From Lachnospiraceae bacterium (lineage in GTDB: Bacteria; Bacillota; Clostridia; Lachnospirales; Lachnospiraceae), in the NCBI GenBank assembly GCA_900168235.1, contig FUZG01000002.1, forward strand, positions 248,001 to 312,000: 64,000 nucleotides of DNA. The letters are read 5' to 3'. A program made the translations under genes and the position numbers. This document shows, in pieces, positions 34,350 to 42,815 of this stretch (positions within the stretch are counted from its first letter, which is position 1; each line of letters opens with the position of its first letter). The notes under the pieces are model-generated. The model ran no database searches. It worked only from the letters and a program-made list of their open reading frames with translations, and was not told the DNA's origin.

Positions 34350-36167
34350 ATGGGGTTAAGACGAACGGAGAAAAATGAATGGGGCATTGAAAGAGCCGGT
34401 CGGGATAAACTGACTGGTCTTTTCGGTGCCTCATCTTATATAAAGACGCTGAACGAGATACAGCAGACCGGAGGGGCTTTCGGTATCATTGTTCTGGATA
34501 TCAACAGTCTTACGTGCATCAATGAAAAATTTGGTGAGAGCGTTGGAAACCAGATCCTTGTCGTTACCGCAAAAAAGCTCAAGAAGTGCATACGGGAAAC
34601 TGATATGGCATTTCGTACCGGCGATGATGAGTTCAGCATCCTTATCCGTGGTGTATGTAATTCAGAATTTTATGAAGATATAATCGATCGTATCCGTCAG
34701 TCAATGAACCGGAGGGTAGTACTGCCTGAAGCTGCCATAAAGGTTGGCATCGGTGCAGGCTATGCCAGGTATCCTGAAAACGGAAATGATGTTCAGAGCG
34801 TGATAAAGGCTGCTGACAGTGTCATGTATCAGGATAAGCGACTGCAGAAGGATGAGCAGAAGACCGAGAAGGTAAGTGCATATAATCTGTCCCACGACAG
34901 TCTTACAGGGCTCTACAATAAGCGTGGCTTTGTAGAAGCAGTCAGGATACATCTTACAGAAAATCCAAATACCAATAACATCCTTTTAATGTCTAATTTC
35001 CGTGATTTCAAAATGATAAATCAGGTTTTTGGAGTCGATAAGGGAAATGAGATCCTGATACGCATGTCAAATCTCATCCGTGAGAGATGCGGCCGCATGG
35101 GCATCTACGGAAGGATAGACAGCGATCATTTTGTACTGCTCATGGAAAAAGAGCGTTTCCGTGAAAGCGGGATGTGCGATGTCCTCGATGATTTCTTTTG
35201 TAATATCCTGGGTGCCGACTATCAGGTGCGTTTACAGATAGGCATTTATGATGTGGCTGATCCTGATATGGATGTTCTTGGAATGTGCGACCGCGCAAAT
35301 ATAGCGATCCGTTCCATAAAGCATGACAGCAAGCTTGCTATAGCCTGGTATCAGGATGATATGATGAAGGACACTCTTTTTGAAAATACCATCATAAGCA
35401 GGTTTGATTCAGCACTTAAAAACGGCGAATTTGTTCCGTGTTTTCAGCCTCAGGTGGACCCTGACGGAAAGCTCGTTGGAGCAGAAGTACTGGCACGCTG
35501 GAATTTCCCGGGACGCGGTATAATGCATCCGAAGGAATTTATCCCGGTGCTTGAAAAGGCAGGAGTTGTTGTTCAACTTGACAGGTATATATGGGAGAGA
35601 GCTGCGGAATTTCTGGAAAAATGGAAGGGAACTCCCATGGAAGAGCTCTCGCTGTCGGTCAATATCTCACCGAGGGATCTATATTATGTAAATCTGGGAG
35701 ATTATTTCCAGGATCTAATGGAACGTCATGGACTGGATCCCGGTAAACTCAAGCTTGAGATAACAGAGAGTACGGTAATGTCAGATCCTGAGCAGGGAGC
35801 AGCCCTTGTAGAGAAGCTCAGGGCGAGCGGATTCATTGTTGAAATGGATGACTTTGGCAGCGGCTATTCATCCCTTAATATGCTGAAGGATATTCACGTG
35901 GATGTCCTGAAGATAGATATGGGATTTCTTCATAGAACGGATGACAAAAAGCGTGCAAGGATAATCCTCGATTTTGTCATATCCATGGCGAAAACATTGG
36001 GAATGTCCGTCATTACCGAAGGCGTCGAGACAAGAGATCAACTGGAGTTCCTTGTAGAAATGGGATGCAGGATATTCCAGGGATACTACTTCTCAGGTCC
36101 GGTAATGCTCGAGGAATTTTTAGACAGATATTATTCCTCCGAAAAAGAAAACGAGAAAGCGGTATAA
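34350..36167 (+). CDS. GGDEF-GGDEF-EAL protein, probable c-di-GMP phosphodiesterase
   Basis: A 605-residue cytosolic protein with three domains. The first GGDEF (residues 1-170) has DKLTGLFG and a changed catalytic loop, FRTGDDEF; the second (180-330) has DSLTGLYNKRGF and IDSDHF, so neither should be a good cyclase. The C-terminal EAL domain (350-600) keeps the catalytic set: EVLARW, SVNIS, LEITEST, MDDFGSGYSSL, LKIDMGF and ITEGVET, so it should hydrolyse c-di-GMP. The GGDEF parts may bind GTP to control the EAL domain. In this cell it could link to flagellar motility control. Confidence 0.93.
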   Translation: MGLRRTEKNEWGIERAGRDKLTGLFGASSYIKTLNEIQQTGGAFGIIVLDINSLTCINEKFGESVGNQILVVTAKKLKKCIRETDMAFRTGDDEFSILIRGVCNSEFYEDIIDRIRQSMNRRVVLPEAAIKVGIGAGYARYPENGNDVQSVIKAADSVMYQDKRLQKDEQKTEKVSAYNLSHDSLTGLYNKRGFVEAVRIHLTENPNTNNILLMSNFRDFKMINQVFGVDKGNEILIRMSNLIRERCGRMGIYGRIDSDHFVLLMEKERFRESGMCDVLDDFFCNILGADYQVRLQIGIYDVADPDMDVLGMCDRANIAIRSIKHDSKLAIAWYQDDMMKDTLFENTIISRFDSALKNGEFVPCFQPQVDPDGKLVGAEVLARWNFPGRGIMHPKEFIPVLEKAGVVVQLDRYIWERAAEFLEKWKGTPMEELSLSVNISPRDLYYVNLGDYFQDLMERHGLDPGKLKLEITESTVMSDPEQGAALVEKLRASGFIVEMDDFGSGYSSLNMLKDIHVDVLKIDMGFLHRTDDKKRARIILDFVISMAKTLGMSVITEGVETRDQLEFLVEMGCRIFQGYYFSGPVMLEEFLDRYYSSEKENEKAV

Positions 36168-36212
36168 AAACAAGTTACGCTAGGCTCGACAAAACCTCGC
36201 TAAGTGCTCCGA
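36168..36212 (+). repeat. Dispersed terminator-adjacent repeat, short form, copy 3
   Basis: Same orientation as copy 1. It equals copy 1 with the segment between its two ACCTCGC direct repeats removed, as expected from recombination between the half-units. It begins immediately after the GGDEF-EAL stop codon and ends at the A-rich T-run of the hairpin at 36221-36249. Confidence 0.92.
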
Positions 36213-36220
36213 AAATAAAA

Positions 36221-36256
36221 GTGAAGGCTCCGGTGATCGGGACCTTCACTTTTTTA
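36221..36256 (+). terminator. Bidirectional terminator
   Basis: GTGAAGG (36221-36227) pairs with CCTTCAC (36243-36249), with T6 after it on the plus strand and an A-rich stretch before it (T-run for the minus strand). Confidence 0.78.
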
Positions 36257-36290
36257 TATGCAAACCTTCGCGAGATTTTATCGAAATAAA

Positions 36291-36318
36291 CAAAAAACCT
36301 CAGGCAAAACCTGAGGTT
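36291..36318 (-). terminator. Terminator of the tRNA-Gln transcript
   Basis: AACCTCAGG/CCTGAGGTT, 9-bp perfect stem with a 5-nt loop, and six T residues on the minus strand. Confidence 0.88.
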
Positions 36319-36324
36319 AAAGAG

Positions 36325-36397
36325 CTGGGCTAGAAGGATTCGAACCTTCGAAGTGACGGAGTCAGAGTCCGTTGCCTTACCGCTTGGCGATAGCCCA
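36325..36397 (-). tRNA. tRNA-Gln (anticodon CTG)
   Basis: A 73-nt tRNA on the minus strand. Acceptor arm TGGGCTA/TAGCCCA with discriminator G; D-arm GCCAAGCGGTAAGGC; anticodon stem ACGGA/TCCGT with loop CTCTGAC, so the anticodon is CTG (reads CAG, glutamine); T-arm GAAGGTTCGAATCCTTC. The U1-A72 end is typical of tRNA-Gln. CCA is not encoded. It has its own promoter (36439-36467, minus) and a terminator. Confidence 0.96.
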
Positions 36398-36438
36398 ATG
36401 TGTTGTGTTTTTGTCTGCCGCTCTTGGCGACAAAAAAT

Positions 36439-36467
36439 ATTATATACACGAGATTAAAATAATGCAA
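36439..36467 (-). promoter_or_regulatory. Promoter of tRNA-Gln
   Basis: On the minus strand: TTGCAT (36467-36462), 17-bp spacer, TATAAT (36444-36439), about 40 bases before the mature tRNA. Confidence 0.75.
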
Positions 36468-36514
36468 GCACTTTTTTAAAAAATTTTTAGAAATTTTGAT
36501 GTTTATTGTTTTGG

Positions 36515-36645
36515 CGTGGTGTGACGGAAGCGCTGACGACGAGGCAACGTACCCGCGTGTATGATAACGCTCCTGACTGTCGGCGTCCGTTGAAAACAAC
36601 GCCCTCCACTTCCGTCACTTCATAAACGCGAAACAATTCACCACG
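36515..36645. other. Structured intergenic segment of unknown function
   Basis: CGTGGTG (36515-36521) can pair with CACCACG (36639-36645), and GTGACGGAAG (36521-36530) with CTTCCGTCAC (36609-36618, perfect 10 bp). The interior holds smaller hairpins such as GTTG-AAAA-CAAC (36590-36601). GC content is well above the flanks. No gene fits, no terminator is adjacent and no known RNA family was recognised. Confidence 0.4.
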
Positions 36646-36676
36646 TTAAAGTAATCAAGCGCGACAGGGCAAAAGG

Positions 36677-36685
36677 TGATATACT
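36677..36685 (+). promoter_or_regulatory. Extended -10 promoter of the AAA+ gene
   Basis: TG-A-TATACT (36677-36685), an extended -10 element 37 bases before the ATG; no clear -35 box. Confidence 0.4.
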
Positions 36686-36722
36686 GTAGGGCGAGTAATG
36701 CGTGTGAAAAGGAGAAGCGGAT

Positions 36723-38219
36723 ATGGTTTTTGATTTCAGTGAGTCATCGGAAAAGCAGGCTGAGGAAAAGGCAGCAGGGCCTGTATGCACATATGAGACA
36801 TTTCATTCAGAAAGCAATACCTCGGATAAAGAACATCCCATAATGGTGCTGGATGCTGTGTCTGAAATGCCTCATCACCTTGCGGGTCAGTTCAGCGATC
36901 CGGATAAAAGAACAGCCTTTGAATTTTCAGAAGAAAAAGAAAAAATCTCAGCTGACGTGCTGTCCATTGACAGCCGTTTCACGGGGCTTCTTCACTGGCT
37001 TGGATCAAATTCCATAAGAGTAAGACTGTCTCTCACAAAAGTAAAAGAAGGCTATGCCGTAACTGCCATTCGTGAAGTAAACTCCGGCAGTATCGATAAG
37101 CTTTCTGCGGAAGACGGATTTTTGCAGTATATGATCGGCAGACTCCTTGAAGGACGTGCCCATGAAGATCAGATGCTTGATGAAGATCAGGACATAGACG
37201 GCGACGAAATGAAGCTCACGAGCCTTCAGAGCATCACAGACTTTCTGGAGTGCGCGGGAAGTACACTTCCTGAAAATATAAGGCTCTGGGCGCGGAGAAA
37301 CCTTGCAGTAGCCCGTTCCCGTGAGATAAGCCCGGAAGAAAAACGCCATGCACAGCGTGCACTTTCAATCATGCTCAATATCCAGTGGAAAGGTGATTAC
37401 TTTGAGCCTATCGACCCTGTTGAGGCGAGAAAGATACTGGATGAAGAGCTGTACGGTCTGGAAAATGTAAAGCAGAGGATAATCGAGACCATAATCCAGA
37501 TAAACAGGACCCATACACTTCCTGCATACGGTCTGCTCCTCATAGGCCCTGCTGGTATCGGTAAGTCGCAGATCGCCTATGCGGTGGCAAGGATACTTAA
37601 GCTCCCCTGGGCTACTCTTGATATGAGCGCTATACACGATTCAGAGCAGCTTACAGGAAGCTCCAGAGTGTACTCAAATGCAAAGCCGGGAAGCATCATG
37701 GAAGCCTTTTCCATGGCAGGAGAGTCAAATCTCGTATTTATTATTAATGAGCTTGATAAAGCCGATTCCAGAACCTCTACAGGGGGTAATCCGGCGGATG
37801 CACTGCTGACCCTTTTAGATAATCTTGGATATACGGATAACTACATGGAGTGCACTATCCCCACAACAGGAGTTTATCCAATAGCGACTGCAAACGAGCG
37901 TGACAGGATCAGTGCGCCCCTCATGTCCAGATTTGCGGTCATCAATATCCCGGACTATACAGCAGACGAGAAAAAAGTAATATTCACGAAGTTTTCACTT
38001 CCAAAAGTTCTGAAAAGAATGGGAATGGATCCGGCAGAATGTGTCGTGACACCGGAAGCCGTAGACGTGGTAGTGCGCCAGTTTTCAGGAGAATCAGGAG
38101 TTCGTGACCTGGAGCAGGCGGCAGAGCATATGGCTGCGAACGCCCTCTACAGGATCGAGACAGAGGGCGTATCAAAAGTCACATTTGATGCGGAAATGAC
38201 AGAAAAACTGCTGGGTTGA
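36723..38219 (+). CDS. Lon-like AAA+ ATPase without protease domain
   Basis: A 498-residue protein. The C-terminal half resembles the ATPase module of Lon: LDEELYGLENVKQRIIETI, Walker A GPAGIGKSQ (about 274-282), LTGSSRVYSNAKPGSIM, Walker B VFIINELDKAD with sensor region ATANERDRISAPLMSRF, and the alpha-helical small domain SGVRDLEQAAEHM. The Ser-Lys proteolytic domain of Lon is absent; the protein ends straight after the small domain. The N-terminal 230 residues show no family I recognise. It may be an unfoldase or chaperone. Ribosome site AAAGGAGAAG. Confidence 0.85.
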   Translation: MVFDFSESSEKQAEEKAAGPVCTYETFHSESNTSDKEHPIMVLDAVSEMPHHLAGQFSDPDKRTAFEFSEEKEKISADVLSIDSRFTGLLHWLGSNSIRVRLSLTKVKEGYAVTAIREVNSGSIDKLSAEDGFLQYMIGRLLEGRAHEDQMLDEDQDIDGDEMKLTSLQSITDFLECAGSTLPENIRLWARRNLAVARSREISPEEKRHAQRALSIMLNIQWKGDYFEPIDPVEARKILDEELYGLENVKQRIIETIIQINRTHTLPAYGLLLIGPAGIGKSQIAYAVARILKLPWATLDMSAIHDSEQLTGSSRVYSNAKPGSIMEAFSMAGESNLVFIINELDKADSRTSTGGNPADALLTLLDNLGYTDNYMECTIPTTGVYPIATANERDRISAPLMSRFAVINIPDYTADEKKVIFTKFSLPKVLKRMGMDPAECVVTPEAVDVVVRQFSGESGVRDLEQAAEHMAANALYRIETEGVSKVTFDAEMTEKLLG

Positions 38220-38227
38220 CGTGAGTT

Positions 38228-39016
38228 TTACATATCAAATCGCGTGAGGTCGTATTTTTCGATGATGTCACAGAGCGAGTCCACATAGGACGTATCTGTG
38301 GCGTAACCGCCCTTTTTGATGATAGAAGCAGCGGTGCGGTAGTCGGTTTCGCCCTGTATTCCTGCATAGCGGTGCCGGCTGCCTGCCATTGCTCCTAAAA
38401 GATAGGCGCTGTGGTCGATTATAGAGTCCTCGATGGTGTCATAGGAGCGGAAGTCCGCAGAAGCAGAGTAGGGGATGCCGTCAGAGTCCTCTTCGATGGT
38501 GTTGGTGCTGTAGCGGGTTCCGTCCCAGGTTCCGCCTTCCCAGTTCATATCAGACAGATCACACTTCATTCCAAAGCAGTTATTTGTATTTAATGCAAGG
38601 GACTCCTTTCCATATCCGCTTTCGTAGATAAACTGCGCTGTAAGGACAGAAGCGAGGATTCCGGTACGCTCCTGCTCCTTTGTCATTCGTGATCCCACCA
38701 TGGAGATAATGTCGTTATTATCAGTTTTAATGAGGTCGGAAGCCTGTATATTAAGGGCATCCGAAATAGAAATTATTGATGAAGCCGCGTCATATGCGTA
38801 GTCTTCGATGGAAATGTTTCCGCCCTCGCGGTAGAACTCATCCTCAATATCGATGGATGCGGTCTTTCCGTCGTTACCGCTTACGGAAGCCTGCTCCGAA
38901 GTGCGTGACATGGGATTTGAAACCGCTGATAAAAACGGGTTTTTTGAAGTTGTAAAAATATAAAAGATCAGACAGATGATGACCATGAGTCCGATCGGCT
39001 TAACAATGTCTTTCAT
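38228..39016 (-). CDS. GH73-type glucosaminidase, membrane-anchored
   Basis: A 262-residue peptidoglycan hydrolase. An N-terminal hydrophobic segment (IGLMVIICLIFYIF) anchors it; a Ser/Asp-rich linker follows; the C-terminal domain is glucosaminidase (GH73), with AQFIYESGYGKESLA carrying the catalytic Glu, then NNCFGMKC and YDTIEDSIIDHSAYLL. It cuts glycan strands on the outside. Start: the ATG at 39016 lies 7 nt after an extended -10 box (TG-A-TATAAT) with no ribosome site; a further ATG at 39025 overlaps that box, so 39016 as a leaderless start is preferred. It converges with the AAA+ gene, 8 bases apart. Confidence 0.88.
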   Translation of the reverse strand: MKDIVKPIGLMVIICLIFYIFTTSKNPFLSAVSNPMSRTSEQASVSGNDGKTASIDIEDEFYREGGNISIEDYAYDAASSIISISDALNIQASDLIKTDNNDIISMVGSRMTKEQERTGILASVLTAQFIYESGYGKESLALNTNNCFGMKCDLSDMNWEGGTWDGTRYSTNTIEEDSDGIPYSASADFRSYDTIEDSIIDHSAYLLGAMAGSRHRYAGIQGETDYRTAASIIKKGGYATDTSYVDSLCDIIEKYDLTRFDM

Positions 39017-39023
39017 GCTTTTC

Positions 39024-39032
39024 ATTATATCA
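39024..39032 (-). promoter_or_regulatory. Extended -10 promoter of the GH73 gene
   Basis: On the minus strand TG-A-TATAAT, ending 7 nt before the ATG at 39016. Confidence 0.5.
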
Positions 39033-39199
39033 GAGTATCCTCAATAGTATCCGAATCTTTCGTGAATCTTAAGAGAGTTGAAATTTGGTTATAGTATCGG
39101 ATAAAAGACATAAGTTCTAAAGTATCGGCATGTGCATCATGATATAATCAGGATAGTGAGTTTTAACGGGTTTTGTACCGGTCACAGGGGAGGAAGAAA

Positions 39200-40822
39200 A
39201 TGCCGGAGAAAAAGAAGAAAATCCCGGGGATACGTACGAGAATGGCAGTGATCCTTGCTGTAGACGAGGCGAAAAAATTTGCACATTTTGAAACGGATCT
39301 TTATGCGCTGTCGGGTTATACAAGGGATGACAATGAGGTGGAGATCTTCTGTCCTGCAAAATATCCCATAAAGCTTGAGGATCTGGCAGAGGCGCTCAAT
39401 ATAGCAAAGGATAAAAAAATGTCCGCCGGGGATTTTCTGGAAAAATGGTATGACGGAATATCAGGTAAGGTGGATGGCTTGAGGCAGAGTCTACTTGTGC
39501 CAAATGCGATGGGAGCAGACGAGCTGGGAAAGATACCGGATCTCCTTCTTCCTGTTTCCGATGAAGAAATATTCCACTGGATCGTCATGGAGCTTGACGA
39601 GATGGACCGGCAGGTGAGCCGTGACAAAACGGGATGGAACATACCGCTTTCGGATGTGCTTGATATGGACGCTATAAGTGAGCTTTTGAAAAATGCAAAG
39701 CTGAACCGCAGAAGAAAGCCCATGAACAGGAAATATCCTGATGCCGTGAAGCGGAGTTTCATCATAAAAGCAGATGACCTGGTGAATAAGGGGGCGGCTG
39801 ACGATGAAGTTATCGCGCTTTACCGTATCTATACTGATGAACTGGCGGATAAGGGAGATATCACGGCTCTGAAAATACGCGGATATGCATGTTACGGCGG
39901 AAATCCTGCTTATGAAGGAAATTGGGAGACGGCAAAGGAATCCCTGAGTCAGGTATTTGAGCTGACCCGTGATCCAGGATGCGCAAATTCCCTCGGTTAT
40001 ATCTATTTTTACGGAAGAGTGGGCGGAGAGCCCGATTACGAAAAAGCATTCCGGTATTTCACATTTGGTGCGCTGAACGGGATCTATGAGTCTACATATA
40101 AGCTGGCGGATCTCTATGCGGCAGGGCTTGGTACATGGAAAAGCCCGGAGACTGCGAAGCGCCTCATAGAAGAGATATATTACGAAAACCTGAACCGTTT
40201 TTCCTGCGGAGAATATGACGGAAAATTTGCGGACGTGGCACTCCGTATGGGAAATATCTGCGAAAACGGCATCGGAACGGTAAAGGATTCGGAAGCCGCA
40301 TATTTTTACTATCTGCAGGCAAAATACGCCATAAAGTTAAGGCGCAAAGTGTCGGATCAGTATGGGGATAATTCTGTACAGAAAAAAATAGAAGATGCGT
40401 GCCGGAGGACCTGCTCTGCGGTTGAGTCTGCAGAGTCGGATGAATTAAAAATGCTCCGTCCTTTTCCTATCCTGCAGCTCCTTATGGGTAATCATGAGGT
40501 GGAGCTCAGGTATGAAAAGCTGAAAGACGGCAGGTATAAGCTCAGTGCCAGAAGGATACGTAAGGAAAAAAATAAGGAGAATGGGAAGATACTCCTTACT
40601 TTCCCTGAATATGACTGGTGCGAGCTTGTAGATGAAGTTGTTCTCTACACAGGAACGGTATATAAAGACACCATGCCGGAAGAACGGAATATGGTATGCA
40701 TCAGCGATATTTTAAGGGATCCTGAGGATGGAGAAACAGAATTTTTTACGTTGTGGAACAGCATACTGGGGTCTATAAAAACGGATTTTTATACGATGAT
40801 AATACCGAAGCCGAATGCGTGA
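39200..40822 (+). CDS. Sel1-like repeat protein of unknown function
   Basis: A cytosolic protein of 540 residues with no signal peptide. Its middle (roughly residues 245-420) has Sel1/TPR-like helical repeats (CANSLGYIYFYGRVGGEPDYEKAFRYFTFGALNG, then YKLADLYAAGLGT and ALRMGNICENGIGTVKDSEAAYFYY). Such repeats mediate protein contacts. The N-terminal 240 and C-terminal 120 residues match nothing I recognise. The ATG at 39200 with GGGAGGAAG upstream is preferred to an in-frame TTG at 39173. Confidence 0.75.
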   Translation: MPEKKKKIPGIRTRMAVILAVDEAKKFAHFETDLYALSGYTRDDNEVEIFCPAKYPIKLEDLAEALNIAKDKKMSAGDFLEKWYDGISGKVDGLRQSLLVPNAMGADELGKIPDLLLPVSDEEIFHWIVMELDEMDRQVSRDKTGWNIPLSDVLDMDAISELLKNAKLNRRRKPMNRKYPDAVKRSFIIKADDLVNKGAADDEVIALYRIYTDELADKGDITALKIRGYACYGGNPAYEGNWETAKESLSQVFELTRDPGCANSLGYIYFYGRVGGEPDYEKAFRYFTFGALNGIYESTYKLADLYAAGLGTWKSPETAKRLIEEIYYENLNRFSCGEYDGKFADVALRMGNICENGIGTVKDSEAAYFYYLQAKYAIKLRRKVSDQYGDNSVQKKIEDACRRTCSAVESAESDELKMLRPFPILQLLMGNHEVELRYEKLKDGRYKLSARRIRKEKNKENGKILLTFPEYDWCELVDEVVLYTGTVYKDTMPEERNMVCISDILRDPEDGETEFFTLWNSILGSIKTDFYTMIIPKPNA

Positions 40823-41262
40823 GACGGCATCATTTCCTTATAAGTGTTTAAAAGGAGATGAGCCTGTAAGGGGGTAGACCTTACAGGCTCTGCTTATGAG
40901 GGGGAGATAGTGAGCGTTCTCGCTATCTGTACTTTGCATTTTAGTTGATACAAGATTAATTTTCAAGAGTATTTTAGTGAAAAATCACATGTATACATTA
41001 AGATTTTATAAACATTCGAAAATCGTTGATTTTATGCGGCTTATGACCCTTAAAATGGTGTATACACGAGATGAAAATTGGAGTAAAAATGCAAAAAAAT
41101 GCACATGATCTATTTGGGGTGCATACCAAAAATGCTTGTGTTGGATACGATTATGTGGTAGATTAAGATGTTTGCTTGTCAGGGTTATTTACATCTGATC
41201 CGAGAGGGCGGGTTGTGTAAAAAATAACGCTTACGCACGTTTGGAGAAGGAGGAATCTAACT
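40823..41262. other. 440-bp intergenic region
   Basis: Begins with two hairpins (40860-40890 and 40905-40928), then AT-rich DNA without coding signs. TTGTGT-17 bp-TAGATT near 41136-41164 may be a weak promoter for the flavoprotein. The 40980-41130 part has several ATG/TATACA-like words, but no clear operator was identified. Confidence 0.45.
40860..40890 (+). terminator. Terminator-like hairpin after the Sel1 gene
   Basis: GAGCCTGTAAGG and CCTTACAGGCTC form a perfect 12-bp stem with a 7-nt loop. No T-run follows directly; a second hairpin (AGATAGTGAG/CTCGCTATCT with a CGTT loop, 40905-40928) comes 14 bases later. Confidence 0.6.
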
Positions 41263-42636
41263 ATGAAATATGATGTTATCATCATTGGTGCCGGTCCCGG
41301 CGGAATCTATTCTGCGTATGAGCTTCTTCAGAAGAATAGCGGGTTAAAGATCGCGATCTTTGAGGAAGGTACAGAGCTTGAATCCCGTCATTGTCCTATC
41401 GACGGAGACAAGATAAAGTCCTGTATCCATTGTAAGACCTGCTCCATCATGAACGGTTTCGGCGGCGCAGGTGCTTTTTCTGACGGAAAGTATAATATCA
41501 CCAATGATTTCGGCGGAACACTTTATGAATATATAGGCAGAGACAAGGCTCTTGAGCTCATGAAGTATGTTGATGAGATCAATATGAAGCACGGCGGAGA
41601 GGGTACAAAAATGTACTCAACATCCGGTACTTCATTCAAGAAGCTCTGCATGCAGAACAGGCTCACTCTGCTGGATGCTTCCGTGCGTCACCTTGGCACG
41701 GATATAAATTACGTGGTACTTGAGAACCTTTACGCAGAAATGAAGGACAAGATCGACTTCCATTTCCGCACTCCGGTAACACGCATCGAGTCCCTTGATC
41801 CGGGATTCAGGATCCATTACGGAGAAGAGACTGCAGAGGCAGATCAGTGCATCGTTTCCGTAGGTCGAAGCGGAAGTAAGTGGATGGAAGAGGTTTGTAA
41901 GGAACTCGGCATCGAGACCAGCTCGAACCGCGTGGATATCGGTGTCCGCGTAGAGATCCCTGCGGAGATCTTCTCCCACATCACTGATGAACTTTACGAA
42001 GGAAAGATCGTTTACAGGACAAAGAAATTTGAGGACAGAGTACGTACATTCTGTATGAACCCTCATGGTATCGTCGTAAACGAGAATACAAACGGTATCG
42101 TTACAGTAAACGGTCACAGCTTTGAGGATCAGAGTAAGAAGACAGATAATACAAACTTTGCGCTTCTTGTTGCAAAGCATTTCTCTGAGCCTTTCAAGGA
42201 CAGTAACGGATATGGTGAGAGCATTGCAAGACTTTCAAATATGCTCGGCGGCGGTGTTATCGTACAACGTTTTGGTGACCTCGAGCGCGGACGCCGAAGC
42301 AATCAGAAGAGGATCGATGAAGGAACAGTACGTCCTACACTGGATGCGACTCCCGGCGATCTGAGCCTCGTGCTTCCGAAGCGTATCCTTGACGGCATCA
42401 TCGAGATGATCTATGCCCTTGACCGCATTGCGCCCGGTATGGCAAATGACGACACTCTGCTCTATGGTGTCGAGGTCAAGTTCTACAATATGGAAGTTAA
42501 GCTCGATCACAATCTTGAAACACGTTATCCGGGTCTCTATATCATCGGAGACGGCAGCGGCGTGACACATTCACTGTCCCACGCATCTGCAAGCGGTGTT
42601 TATGTAGCAGACAGGATCCTTGAAAAACTGAGCTGA
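41263..42636 (+). CDS. FAD-dependent oxidoreductase, COG2509-like
   Basis: A 457-residue flavoprotein. Rossmann FAD site MKYDVIIIGAGPGGIYSAYEL at the start; then a conserved Cys-containing patch CPIDGDKIKSCIHCKTCSIMNGFGGAGAFSDGKYN, typical of the COG2509 group of uncharacterised FAD-dependent dehydrogenases; C-terminal GDGSGVTHSLSHASASGVYVADRIL closes the FAD fold. The substrate is not known. Ribosome site GGAGAAGGAGG. It appears to be a single-gene unit. Confidence 0.87.
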   Translation: MKYDVIIIGAGPGGIYSAYELLQKNSGLKIAIFEEGTELESRHCPIDGDKIKSCIHCKTCSIMNGFGGAGAFSDGKYNITNDFGGTLYEYIGRDKALELMKYVDEINMKHGGEGTKMYSTSGTSFKKLCMQNRLTLLDASVRHLGTDINYVVLENLYAEMKDKIDFHFRTPVTRIESLDPGFRIHYGEETAEADQCIVSVGRSGSKWMEEVCKELGIETSSNRVDIGVRVEIPAEIFSHITDELYEGKIVYRTKKFEDRVRTFCMNPHGIVVNENTNGIVTVNGHSFEDQSKKTDNTNFALLVAKHFSEPFKDSNGYGESIARLSNMLGGGVIVQRFGDLERGRRSNQKRIDEGTVRPTLDATPGDLSLVLPKRILDGIIEMIYALDRIAPGMANDDTLLYGVEVKFYNMEVKLDHNLETRYPGLYIIGDGSGVTHSLSHASASGVYVADRILEKLS

Positions 42637-42747
42637 TGTAATAGTTTTTGGATATATGCCCCGGAGGCGGTGCTGAGAAAAGCATCTCCTTCGGGGCTTT
42701 TTTATCGTATATGTACTGTCCAAAATGAGGAACAGTACCGTTTGGTC

Positions 42748-42775
42748 TTGATATTGTTAAAAAATAATCTATAAT
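42748..42775 (+). promoter_or_regulatory. Promoter of the LacI-type regulator gene
   Basis: TTGATA (42748-42753), 16-bp spacer, TATAAT (42770-42775). The operator-like palindrome begins at the last base of the -10 box. Confidence 0.65.
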
Positions 42776-42788
42776 GAAAACGATTACA
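42775..42788. promoter_or_regulatory. LacI/CcpA-type operator 1
   Basis: TGAAAACGATTACA fits the LacI-family/cre consensus TGWAANCGNTNWCA. Overlapping the -10 end of the regulator's own promoter, it suggests autorepression. It is nearly the same as the site at 44804-44817. Confidence 0.65.
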
Positions 42789-42815
42789 AAATGCGTTTCA
42801 TATACAGGGGGATTT

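Noticed and set aside
36515-36645. 6S RNA, SRP RNA or tmRNA
   Set aside because: No characteristic conserved loop of any of these was seen, and the interior fold does not match; kept as an unassigned structure.
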